A stretch of DNA of 6,825 bases from Bacillota bacterium (GTDB lineage Bacteria > Bacillota > Dethiobacteria > Dethiobacterales > Dethiobacteraceae): positions 1 through 6,825 of the forward strand of contig JANKMV010000113.1 of assembly GCA_024650095.1 (NCBI GenBank), read 5' to 3'. This document shows positions 1-6,825 of this stretch, one piece after another. Each line of letters begins with the position of its first letter. The stretch's first letter is position 1. A program made the position numbers and the translations under genes. The notes under the pieces are model-generated. The model saw nothing but the letters and a program-made list of their open reading frames with translations, was not told the DNA's origin and searched no databases.

Positions 1-1786
1 GGTCAAGAAAACTGTTCCTTTCTTCACAGCAGGTTTCCGGTAATAGTGCACAAGCGTGGCAGGCAGCAAGATTGAGCGATTCACGCCCCTGACCATGACT
101 GAGTATACACACCGGATCATTGGAGCAGGTTTGTGAGTTAGCTATTGCCTTTTTGAAGATGTTCGGGAAAGCATCAGGTCTACCTTGTCTTACAAGACCG
201 CCCAATGTACCCTCGGAGTCGCCACTTGCCGTATAGATGAATATTCCCGCCATCTGCTTGCCATCTATCTCTTCCGCACAATAGATTCGTTCACACAGCG
301 ATGCTATGCTGTATCCGCATTCAAAACTAAGTTGCTTAATTAGCAGATGGGACAACATATGGAGCATTACAAACTTTGGCATTATAGTTCTAGGATGATT
401 TTGACCTATAAATGATGCTGCATAATTTTCATTTATGCGCTTTGCCCGTTCAACCACTGCGGGATTGTTCCAAATCCAGTCCTCGATATCATCTTGTTTA
501 AATTCTAAAAATATCCCCTCTCCGCGAACTTCATAAGCTGGATACCACCGAGTTTCCGATTCTTTGATATGGACAAATCCCTCGTCTGTTTTGTTCATAA
601 CGGGATTTTTACGCGAAAATCCGATAAGCGCATTTACAACTCGCACTTTGTCAATAAGCGAGATATTCTTAATATATGGCAAATTATAATCGTCGATATT
701 CATCCCTTCGCGAGAAAAATCACTCAAAGAGTCGGACGGAGTGCATATTTCTCCGCTGAGTGCCTCATATTCTTCAACTCGATATTTCACGCTTGTCACA
801 TCGATTTCAACAGCTCCTTCATCGAGCCATTTACGCCGAAGGACACGTTCAATGTCGGATTTTACAACACCTGTTTCCAAGGCTATTTTTTCAACCCATT
901 TCGGAAATCGTTTCTTAATGGTGTCGATTTTATCATCGGGGTCTTCATCTTCGATAATTGTCATACAGTCGGCAAACGCCTTGCTCTTTTCTATTTTTAC
1001 ATTTAGCTTGTCGGCATAAGGCGGTATTACCAATGAGCTGTATACCACGGGAAAGTACACGGATGACGAACCACGCTGAACAGTTTTTGGATAGTACGCA
1101 CATTTTCCTTTTATGTGTTTGTGCGGATGACCACCTTCGCAGAGGAAATCGCCATTATCGGCTTCTTTATCAAGTCTTTCGAATATATCTTTATCGAAAG
1201 CCCCTTTCAGCGTAGCTGATGCTCCACAGGAACAGGAAATACTCAATCCCTCCAAGCCCTCAGTACCTGATGCGCCTGTTTTGAATTTTAATGATGGGTA
1301 ACCACAGATCCTCTTTTTGCTTTGCCTGTGTACCCACTTTACCCAAGGGAAGTCATTTATGTGTCCGTGGTCACATACGGTCACGATACGAGCGACGACC
1401 AAATCCTGCCTACAATCCAAACATTTCATATGGCTTATCATGTTTCCATCGATTTCAAGAATCTTTTTGGCTGCATTTTTCCTATACTCGGCAACCCACT
1501 GTACTATCGGTTGGAACTTGCGGCACTTAGGGCAAAAGTACCATTCAGGAAAACGGGCATAAGATATATCCGTGGGCATGGCAAAACAGTCCACCCCGAG
1601 GGCTTTAGCAAAACGGTCATCGAAAATTTTGCATGTACCGCTCCAGTATTCCGGCGCAGTTGTTATAAGTGTTTGGTCCGGGAAATCGACCATCGCACCG
1701 ACACCATATTGCAAAACTGCCTGTGACGCTCTGACGGAATGTGTCACCCGGTTAAGGTCGACTTTTTCTTTGAATGGTTCGATCAT
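1..1786 (-). CDS. drmB: DrmB, DISARM DUF1998-domain protein (3' end outside window)
   Basis: DrmB is the partner of the DrmA helicase in the DISARM core complex and takes part in DNA engagement. It starts at the ATG at 1786, 4 bases after the drmA stop, with GGAGG ending 9 bases upstream. 595 residues are visible and no stop is reached. Residues 19-35 (RASQAVLQYGVGAMVDF) are a typical DrmB opening. A first cysteine cluster is Cys85/Cys88 (CPKC), Cys122/Cys125 (CLDC), then CDHGH at 138-142 leading into NDFPWVKWVH. A second is Cys185, Cys187, Cys216 and Cys229, followed by QRGSSSVYFP (237-246). Residues 379-426 hold VRVVNALIGFSR and WYPAYEVRGEGIF. The C-terminal DUF1998 domain runs from ~466: PRTIMPKFVMLHMLSH, SGDSEGTLGGL (521-531), Cys554, Cys560 and NLAACHACALLPETCCEERN (572-591). 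Because DUF1998 proteins usually end soon after this last motif, only a few tens of residues should be missing. The gene looks intact. Confidence 0.93.
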   Translation of the reverse strand, partial: MIEPFKEKVDLNRVTHSVRASQAVLQYGVGAMVDFPDQTLITTAPEYWSGTCKIFDDRFAKALGVDCFAMPTDISYARFPEWYFCPKCRKFQPIVQWVAEYRKNAAKKILEIDGNMISHMKCLDCRQDLVVARIVTVCDHGHINDFPWVKWVHRQSKKRICGYPSLKFKTGASGTEGLEGLSISCSCGASATLKGAFDKDIFERLDKEADNGDFLCEGGHPHKHIKGKCAYYPKTVQRGSSSVYFPVVYSSLVIPPYADKLNVKIEKSKAFADCMTIIEDEDPDDKIDTIKKRFPKWVEKIALETGVVKSDIERVLRRKWLDEGAVEIDVTSVKYRVEEYEALSGEICTPSDSLSDFSREGMNIDDYNLPYIKNISLIDKVRVVNALIGFSRKNPVMNKTDEGFVHIKESETRWYPAYEVRGEGIFLEFKQDDIEDWIWNNPAVVERAKRINENYAASFIGQNHPRTIMPKFVMLHMLSHLLIKQLSFECGYSIASLCERIYCAEEIDGKQMAGIFIYTASGDSEGTLGGLVRQGRPDAFPNIFKKAIANSQTCSNDPVCILSHGQGRESLNLAACHACALLPETCCEERNSFLD

Positions 1787-1790
1787 TTTC

Positions 1791-4700
1791 TTATCCCTCC
1801 CAAATAACAATTTTGCCTCTGACCTGCGTGTCTACGTTTCTCATAGAAGTCAAAGTTTCTATCGAAGAATCCTGTCCGATAGAGTTATACTGTTTTAGCA
1901 GACGCTTTTCACCAGCTGTGGGTGGATTAACCATATATCTTCGACCAAAATAGAACGGAACGTCGGATTCAATGCTTTCGTTCACCTTCTTTTGCCAACC
2001 GTCAAAGAATGCGTCCATCTCATTTTTGACAACTGACACATCGTCTTTTAGTCCGTTGTCGGCACGAATATTGATACTTTTTATTCGGTCAATGATGAAT
2101 GCCTCAATATCGGCAATCATATCCGCAAATGATTCCTTGTCGAAATTTATAGCATCTCTGTCTTCACTCAATCCTGCACGATGTCTTGTCATAGCGGCAA
2201 GAACGGCATGTAAGGCTCGTTCACGTGCTGGCTTCGAAAATGGTGTTGCTCCCGTCGGCTCGACAAAGCGATAGAATGATTCGTGGTACGCCCTGAACTT
2301 CTCGTAATGAGAGCGGTCACGGCTTTTGGTCGCATCGAACTGGACGAATGCCACACCCGGAAATGAGCGACCGATACGGCTTGAGGCCTGTATATATTCG
2401 CTTGTTAGTTTTGGTTGTCCCACCATAAGCATAACGTTAAGCCGAGCAACGTCAATGCCTACGGAAATCATATTTGTTGCCAAAAGGATGTTTGAGGCGT
2501 AGCGTTTGCTGACAATATTTTCGCGTGAATACTCAAGTTTCTCTAACTTGTCCAGTGTTTCATTAAGTTCCGTGGTTGTAACACGGCTCGTGAGTTCATC
2601 GGCACCGACTATTAGGCGTCGGGAGGTGAACATACGATTTGCCGTTCTGATTATAAAGTCTTTCACGTCGTCATCTACAAGTGTAGATGCCTTTCCGAGG
2701 TCTTTCAGACTGTTGAAATACACCGTCAGTGTCCACAGCTTATCTTTAACATCATCCGGTAAATTCATCATTTTAGCTTTTTGCAAAAGCGCTGCCATAA
2801 TTCGGATTTCCGTCATCGCCTTTGTTTTCCCGGACGGCATTATTCCGACGTATCTGCGACCGAACACTCCGTTTTTATCAGAAATTTGGGCCTCCCGTGC
2901 AAAAAATGAGTCTTCGGTATTCAACCCTTGTGCTGGAAACTGAATGACTTCTCGGTTATATAGCACTGAACACTGTTCTTTTGCCCTGCGAATTGTCGCT
3001 GTCGAAGCGATAATCTTCGGACGTATCTCTTTTTGGCTACAGATTGCATCCACAGCTGTTTCATATAGACCAACAATGGTTCCGAGGGCACCGGAAATAA
3101 GATGGAGTTCATCTTGGATAATCAATTCAGGGGCGCGATAATTGCCATCTACGGCGAAAAATGCGCCTACCCGCCCGTCCCATGGTAACATAGCAAATTT
3201 ATCGACCGTTCCGAAAAGCAACGTTGGAGGATTCCTGTAGAGTTCTTCATCAATAATCTGAATGGGAAGCCTCGCAGTGAAATCGCACTCTTCTTGCGGA
3301 CAGAACATATAAAAATGTCCATCCCGCATACTGTAACCCCATCGCCCCACAAATTTTTTATTTATATTGTCTTTGACTAGTTTTGTCCCACACCAAGGGC
3401 ATTTCAGAACCTGAAACTTGTTGTGCCTTTCTTTGACGTAACGAAGATTGCTCGTGGTAGACTCTAATAATTTATCCAAATGATACTTGGCGCCATTCAT
3501 CCCTGTATTGTTATTCGGAGTATGTGCCCCACCTATCCACAGCCCAATTGTAACCGGTTCCCTCCCCAGCGGATATGACGGATACATGTGCCTTTTAGTC
3601 TCACAATCCTTACGGATAAACTCACAGGCGCATATCAAAGTCGCCGCGCGGGTAAACTGCTGGGCAGCAAGCAAACGTAGGGTATAACGCATAATTACGG
3701 CTGTCCCCGTCGCTTGGGACGGATGAGTCAGTCGGCGATAAAAAATCGTGAAAGCCGTCAATCCTAGATAAGCCTCGGTTTTACCGCCGCCGGTCGGAAA
3801 CCATATCAGATCTACAATATCCCGTTCTTGCGAATTATCAGTTATGATTGAATTGATATCCATCAATAAAAACGCAATTTGGAACGGCCTCCATCTGCTA
3901 TCACTGTCACCAGTTTTATAATAATCCATTTCGCGTAACTGTTCAGCTACTGTTTCATCATCGGGATAACGGTCAATATTTGCCATGTTAGACTGTATTT
4001 TAAGGTGTACCCTCTGCATAAACATAGCTCTGTTGGCAAGCGCGAAAGCCGAATATGCATTATCATTAACTTCCAAGGTTTCGATACCCGCGTACATTCG
4101 ATCACACGCACGTTTGCAATCGGCGATATTTTTTGCGGCGGCCGACTGATATCGCGGGTCAAGTACCGCCGCAGTCGTTTCCAACCCAGCAATCCAAGCC
4201 TTATAGAGGTCTATAAGGCTTTTTAAGGCCGATAGCTTTTGAGTTTTATCTACGCCGTCCAAGTCCGACAGGTATTTCATAGACAGCTTATCTTCAGAAA
4301 CAATATTATTATCAGGCAAATCAAAACTCATCGGAGGGACTTCGGATTCTGGAAAGAAATCGCTCCAAATGCTACCTATACCGTTACTGTCAATTTCCCA
4401 ATTTACTGACACTCCAAGTCCGGTGCCGTAAATCTTTTTATTCCGATACAGCAGTTCTAGCGAACGTTCCTCATCGTCCATTGATGATGTATCTGAGTTA
4501 GGATTACTTTCGGCAAATACGAAGTCGTTTTGCTCGGACGATATTTCGAGTTTAGGTTGAAAGATACAATGGATCGCCTTAGCGGGAACTTCATTAATAC
4601 CATTAACCAGCATTATGGTCAGTGACCAAAGATTGTCTGCGATTTTCCTTCTCAAAGCAGTGACTTTCACGGTAGTGCCGTCAAGTTCTCTGTTACTGTC

Positions 4701-5459
4701 GATGTAATCGCCCTGCGAAAAGTCGAGCGTGAATTCCGCTAAGTGCGGTACACGAACATATCCATTCCTACAATAATCAGCGAAGCGGTATGCGGTTTGT
4801 TTTATTGCCATTAACTCGTTTTCGGGTATAGTGTCCCTTTCAATGATTTCTCTGATCTCTTTTGCGTTTATAGCCGAAACCAGTCGTATAACTCCGAGTT
4901 CTCTGTCATAGGCCATTTTATGCGAGAACTCAGTTGGTACGGAATAGTCAACAGGGTTGCCTGGCGTAAACGGAATTATGCAGTCTAATATATCAGCATT
5001 CCTGTACGTTGCGAAAGACACACTGCCGCGCACGGTATCGATATTTCCGTTGACAAGAAACGTGATACCCATGGAAGACGGCATGTATTGTGCCGACAAT
5101 CCGATTTCCTCATCCAAATTTTCATCCGCAGTTTCGTCAAATTCAAAATGCCGGACTTTCGCCCCATTGGGCAACTCGATTTCAACATTATCGGGTTGGA
5201 TTTCTCCAGGATCTTCTCCGTCAGACAATTCATCGTCTCCGTTTATCAACATGGTTTCGTCACTATCCTGATTAACCTGATTACCCTGCGGATAGAGTAT
5301 CCCTACCGAATAACGGCTGATGGGGCTGCTGGAAATTAATTCATGCTCGGCATCTGGCACAGCAAACTCAGAGCCCGGTCCGAAAAGCTCGGCCCTAATA
5401 AGATTGATGTACTCATCACGAGCGACTATCATCTGCTCTCTTACATCTTTTACGCCCAT
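1791..5459 (-). CDS. drmA: DrmA, DISARM superfamily 2 helicase
   Basis: DrmA is the ATP-dependent helicase of DISARM. It works with DrmB as a cytoplasmic complex that binds invading DNA. The protein has 1222 residues from the ATG at 5459, chosen because GGAGG ends 7 bases upstream; the in-frame GTG at 5474 has no such site. In order: an N-terminal domain with a very acidic stretch (65-118); a helical region (~390-500) including AFALANRAM; motif I FPTGGGKT (554-561, Lys560); motif Ia MRYTLRLLAAQQ (590-601); a Cys4 zinc ribbon (Cys687, 690, 720, 725); motif II DELH (783-786); motif III STAT (819-822); motif V around ATNMISVGID (994-1003); motif VI YIQASSRIGR (1022-1031, with arginines 1028 and 1031); then PARERALHAVLAAM (1077-1090) and a C-terminal extension. 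All catalytic motifs look intact, so the enzyme should be active. The stop is 4 bases before drmB. The motif set and gene context make other SF2 helicases unlikely. Confidence 0.95.
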   Translation of the reverse strand: MGVKDVREQMIVARDEYINLIRAELFGPGSEFAVPDAEHELISSSPISRYSVGILYPQGNQVNQDSDETMLINGDDELSDGEDPGEIQPDNVEIELPNGAKVRHFEFDETADENLDEEIGLSAQYMPSSMGITFLVNGNIDTVRGSVSFATYRNADILDCIIPFTPGNPVDYSVPTEFSHKMAYDRELGVIRLVSAINAKEIREIIERDTIPENELMAIKQTAYRFADYCRNGYVRVPHLAEFTLDFSQGDYIDSNRELDGTTVKVTALRRKIADNLWSLTIMLVNGINEVPAKAIHCIFQPKLEISSEQNDFVFAESNPNSDTSSMDDEERSLELLYRNKKIYGTGLGVSVNWEIDSNGIGSIWSDFFPESEVPPMSFDLPDNNIVSEDKLSMKYLSDLDGVDKTQKLSALKSLIDLYKAWIAGLETTAAVLDPRYQSAAAKNIADCKRACDRMYAGIETLEVNDNAYSAFALANRAMFMQRVHLKIQSNMANIDRYPDDETVAEQLREMDYYKTGDSDSRWRPFQIAFLLMDINSIITDNSQERDIVDLIWFPTGGGKTEAYLGLTAFTIFYRRLTHPSQATGTAVIMRYTLRLLAAQQFTRAATLICACEFIRKDCETKRHMYPSYPLGREPVTIGLWIGGAHTPNNNTGMNGAKYHLDKLLESTTSNLRYVKERHNKFQVLKCPWCGTKLVKDNINKKFVGRWGYSMRDGHFYMFCPQEECDFTARLPIQIIDEELYRNPPTLLFGTVDKFAMLPWDGRVGAFFAVDGNYRAPELIIQDELHLISGALGTIVGLYETAVDAICSQKEIRPKIIASTATIRRAKEQCSVLYNREVIQFPAQGLNTEDSFFAREAQISDKNGVFGRRYVGIMPSGKTKAMTEIRIMAALLQKAKMMNLPDDVKDKLWTLTVYFNSLKDLGKASTLVDDDVKDFIIRTANRMFTSRRLIVGADELTSRVTTTELNETLDKLEKLEYSRENIVSKRYASNILLATNMISVGIDVARLNVMLMVGQPKLTSEYIQASSRIGRSFPGVAFVQFDATKSRDRSHYEKFRAYHESFYRFVEPTGATPFSKPARERALHAVLAAMTRHRAGLSEDRDAINFDKESFADMIADIEAFIIDRIKSINIRADNGLKDDVSVVKNEMDAFFDGWQKKVNESIESDVPFYFGRRYMVNPPTAGEKRLLKQYNSIGQDSSIETLTSMRNVDTQVRGKIVIWEG
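1794..1801 (-). promoter_or_regulatory. Ribosome binding site of drmB
   Basis: On the minus strand GGGAGGGA occupies the codons for the last Trp-Glu-Gly of drmA just before its TAA stop. The core GGAGG (1800-1796) is 9 bases upstream of the drmB ATG at 1786. The site supports this start and implies that ribosomes finishing drmA can restart on drmB. Confidence 0.85.
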
Positions 5460-6825
5460 GATACTTCCTCCCACTCCGTTATCGGTTTATTGCATATGTT
5501 TATCGGCACAGCCACAGGTTCATCAAGCATAGAAAAGCCCTCCAATTCCAATGTTTCCGACAGATTTTCTACATTATCGTAAACAACTTCAAGCATACTG
5601 CCTATAGGAGGTTCGTGACCGATGAGTTTATCCGTAATGGCTTTGCCGATGAGTACCAATATTTCCTTGCGTTGGCGTCTTACGGTGCGGCAGGCCTCAA
5701 AATATCCGTGTGTATCGCCGAGAAGATACGAATCCTGCGTGAGTTCGGCTATTTGTGCCAGTGTTTTTTCTTCTCTCGGTCCTACGATATGGCTTTCTTC
5801 AATGAGCCACTGCCGTATGGATACTTCCTGAAGCGAACCACCCAGTTTTTGAAGTTCTTTTGCAATATCCCTATACGACAAACCATGGAAGTTTTTAAAT
5901 TCCTGCAATGCTTCTTTCCAATATGATGCCTTTGCCGTAGCTTCTAAAACTTCAGCACTAAGTCGCCCCGACGTTTGCAGACTTTCGTAAATATAATCGA
6001 CCATATTTCGCGTATAATCGTCACGTTTGACGAATACGAGCATATCGCCCGTTGCAAGGCCTTCAACATCGGTTTCTGATACCGTTCCCTTGATAGCATC
6101 GAAAACAACTGCGGTATAATATTTTGAGAACAGAATTTGTTCACCGCTTACAAAACGTCCTACTGCGCATATTTCGGATGTCAAAGTGCTCCCCGTGGAG
6201 CCGGAAGCTCCGGCAACAAACTTCCCTATATCGAAGGTGCTTATTCTTTCTATGTATTGCTCCAAATCTGTAGCTACTTCGGCAAACCCAGCCTTATATT
6301 CGCAATCGATGTTATCATCCGCTGAATTCTCATATTCAAGGAAATCATCTTCAATGATGTCAAGTTTTAAGTTCAGCTTGCGTTCGAAGTTTACGGCTCT
6401 TCGTTTTTTATAATTGAAAGAGTGAGTTTCGCATTCATAGAGCAGAACGGTAATCTCTGATGCAGCTCGACATTTCAGCGGGTCAAACCGTTTGCCAATA
6501 AAATCACCGACAACTATGATTTCATCATATTGTTGGGAATTATCGAAACGGTTCGCAGTAACAAAAGTTACATTTTGGCCGTTAATCGATTCATCTGCCT
6601 TCAGGATATCGATGTAATACGCCTTCGGTACTACAACGGCGATTTTTCGACCATCCGATTTAATTAGTCTCTGTTTCAAGGCATCATATTTTGGGCATTC
6701 GGAAAACCCTGACTTATAAAGACGTTCTATGATATCCGCAACACACGCGCAGTGTTCATCTAGTGCCCCTGCGTTGTTCGCCAGATCCCAAAGCTCACGA
6801 ACTCTCATGGACGGCGAGGATATCC
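5450..6825 (-). CDS. drmE: DrmE-like protein of class 2 DISARM, C-terminal part (5' end outside window)
   Basis: Probable DrmE, the class 2-specific DISARM subunit, whose biochemical role is not established. The frame is open to the window edge. The first ATG (6808-6806) has no Shine-Dalgarno sequence upstream, and the five codons before it read ISSPS without a stop, so this is taken as the C-terminal ~457 residues of a longer protein. Numbering from that internal Met, residues 55-125 look like an alpha/beta (Rossmann or helicase-like) segment, with strands IAVVVP and DEIIVVGDF and then ITVLLYECE. Residues 200-262 look beta-rich and end in GDMLVFV. Residues 297-342 could hold a helix-turn-helix (GLSYRDIAKEL, then VSIRQWLIEE). 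Residues 366-395 are a basic helix with RTVRRQRKE. No Walker A or nuclease motif is visible in this part. The 3' end overlaps drmA by 10 bases. Assignment rests on general similarity to DrmE C-termini and on position directly before drmA; it could be another helicase-related accessory protein. Confidence 0.75.
   Translation of the reverse strand, partial: ISSPSMRVRELWDLANNAGALDEHCACVADIIERLYKSGFSECPKYDALKQRLIKSDGRKIAVVVPKAYYIDILKADESINGQNVTFVTANRFDNSQQYDEIIVVGDFIGKRFDPLKCRAASEITVLLYECETHSFNYKKRRAVNFERKLNLKLDIIEDDFLEYENSADDNIDCEYKAGFAEVATDLEQYIERISTFDIGKFVAGASGSTGSTLTSEICAVGRFVSGEQILFSKYYTAVVFDAIKGTVSETDVEGLATGDMLVFVKRDDYTRNMVDYIYESLQTSGRLSAEVLEATAKASYWKEALQEFKNFHGLSYRDIAKELQKLGGSLQEVSIRQWLIEESHIVGPREEKTLAQIAELTQDSYLLGDTHGYFEACRTVRRQRKEILVLIGKAITDKLIGHEPPIGSMLEVVYDNVENLSETLELEGFSMLDEPVAVPINICNKPITEWEEVSWA
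5466..5472 (-). promoter_or_regulatory. Ribosome binding site of drmA
   Basis: On the minus strand the sequence GGGAGGA lies 6 bases upstream of ATG 5459, with its GGAGG core 7 bases upstream. It sits within the last codons of drmE (the EWEEVS part of the protein). It decides the drmA start in favour of ATG 5459 over the in-frame GTG at 5474, which overlaps the site itself. Together with the 10-base gene overlap it suggests coupled translation of drmE and drmA. Confidence 0.85.

Larger units (their letters stand above)
1..6825 (-). other. Class 2 DISARM operon core (drmE-drmA-drmB), both ends cut
   Basis: Three genes on the minus strand occupy the whole window, with a 10-base overlap and a 4-base gap between them. 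The order drmE, drmA, drmB matches the described class 2 DISARM layout, which continues with drmC and the cytosine methyltransferase drmMII. Class 1 systems instead carry an SNF2-family helicase (drmD) and an adenine methyltransferase (drmMI) next to drmA. No promoter or rho-independent terminator is visible inside, which is consistent with a single transcript entering from beyond 6825 and leaving past position 1. Confidence 0.85.

Noticed and set aside
569..1006. Plus-strand open frame of 145 codons
   Set aside because: It lies fully antisense to drmB, where the minus-strand protein shows clear DrmB features. It has no ribosome binding site I can see and no recognisable motif.
1322..1726. 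Plus-strand open frame of 134 codons
   Set aside because: It is antisense to the conserved cysteine-rich N-terminal part of drmB. Its protein has no family character and other frames overlap it.
2506..2943. Plus-strand open frame of 145 codons, serine-rich
   Set aside because: It is antisense to the helicase C-terminal lobe of drmA. The serine-rich composition is what the complement of this coding frame gives; no start signal is seen.
5264..5285. Short direct repeat of CCTGATTA
   Set aside because: There are only two imperfectly adjacent 8-base copies inside drmA, encoding the NQVNQD segment. It is consistent with chance or a minor duplication and gives no sign of a regulatory or mobile element.
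5472..5474. GTG as the drmA start (1227 residues)
   Set aside because: The GTG overlaps the Shine-Dalgarno that is well placed for the ATG at 5459, and it has no site of its own.
5450..6808. Treating the ATG at 6808 as the true start of a complete 452-residue protein
   Set aside because: No Shine-Dalgarno precedes it, and the frame stays open (ISSPS) to the window edge. DrmE proteins are expected to be considerably longer, so it is annotated as partial.
1..6825. CRISPR arrays, tRNA/rRNA genes, insertion sequences, terminators
   Set aside because: No regularly spaced repeats, cloverleaf-like sequences, transposase motifs or hairpin-plus-T-run signals were seen. The coding genes fill the whole window.

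Overview
The window is one continuous coding block on the minus strand. It reads as the core of a class 2 DISARM anti-phage operon, in the order drmE (5' end missing) - drmA (complete) - drmB (3' end missing). All three genes point from high to low coordinates, and there is no intergenic space to speak of: drmE and drmA overlap by 10 bases, and drmA and drmB are 4 bases apart. Strong GGAGG ribosome binding sites precede drmA and drmB, each lying inside the end of the preceding gene. No RNA gene, insertion sequence, CRISPR array, promoter or terminator is visible. The operon promoter must lie beyond position 6825 and its terminator beyond position 1.

Layout, in transcription order. 6825-5450 is the C-terminal ~457 residues of a DrmE-like protein, open at the window edge. 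5459-1791 is DrmA, 1222 residues, a large superfamily 2 helicase with a full set of motifs: FPTGGGKT, DELH, STAT, and a motif VI reading YIQASSRIGR. It also carries a Cys4 zinc ribbon between motifs Ia and II and a very acidic N-terminal stretch. 1786-1 is DrmB, 595 residues visible, with two cysteine-rich clusters in its N-terminal half and an almost complete C-terminal DUF1998 domain. Only a short tail of DrmB should be missing.

How they work together. From published work on DISARM, DrmA and DrmB form a DNA-binding helicase complex that is autoinhibited until it engages suitable, non-self DNA. Class 2 systems add DrmE, DrmC (a phospholipase-D-fold protein) and a cytosine methyltransferase, DrmMII, that marks host DNA. 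drmC and drmMII are not in the window; the known gene order predicts them beyond position 1. DrmE is the least understood component and the part most worth further study.

Host. The G+C content is moderate (mid-40s percent by eye), the genes are tightly packed, and the Shine-Dalgarno sites are strong GGAGG type. This fits a Firmicutes/Clostridia-type bacterium, but a defence operon is often horizontally acquired, so this is a weak inference. The system itself is described in the literature. I did not find a clearly new system here; the unusual points are in details of DrmE and DrmA.
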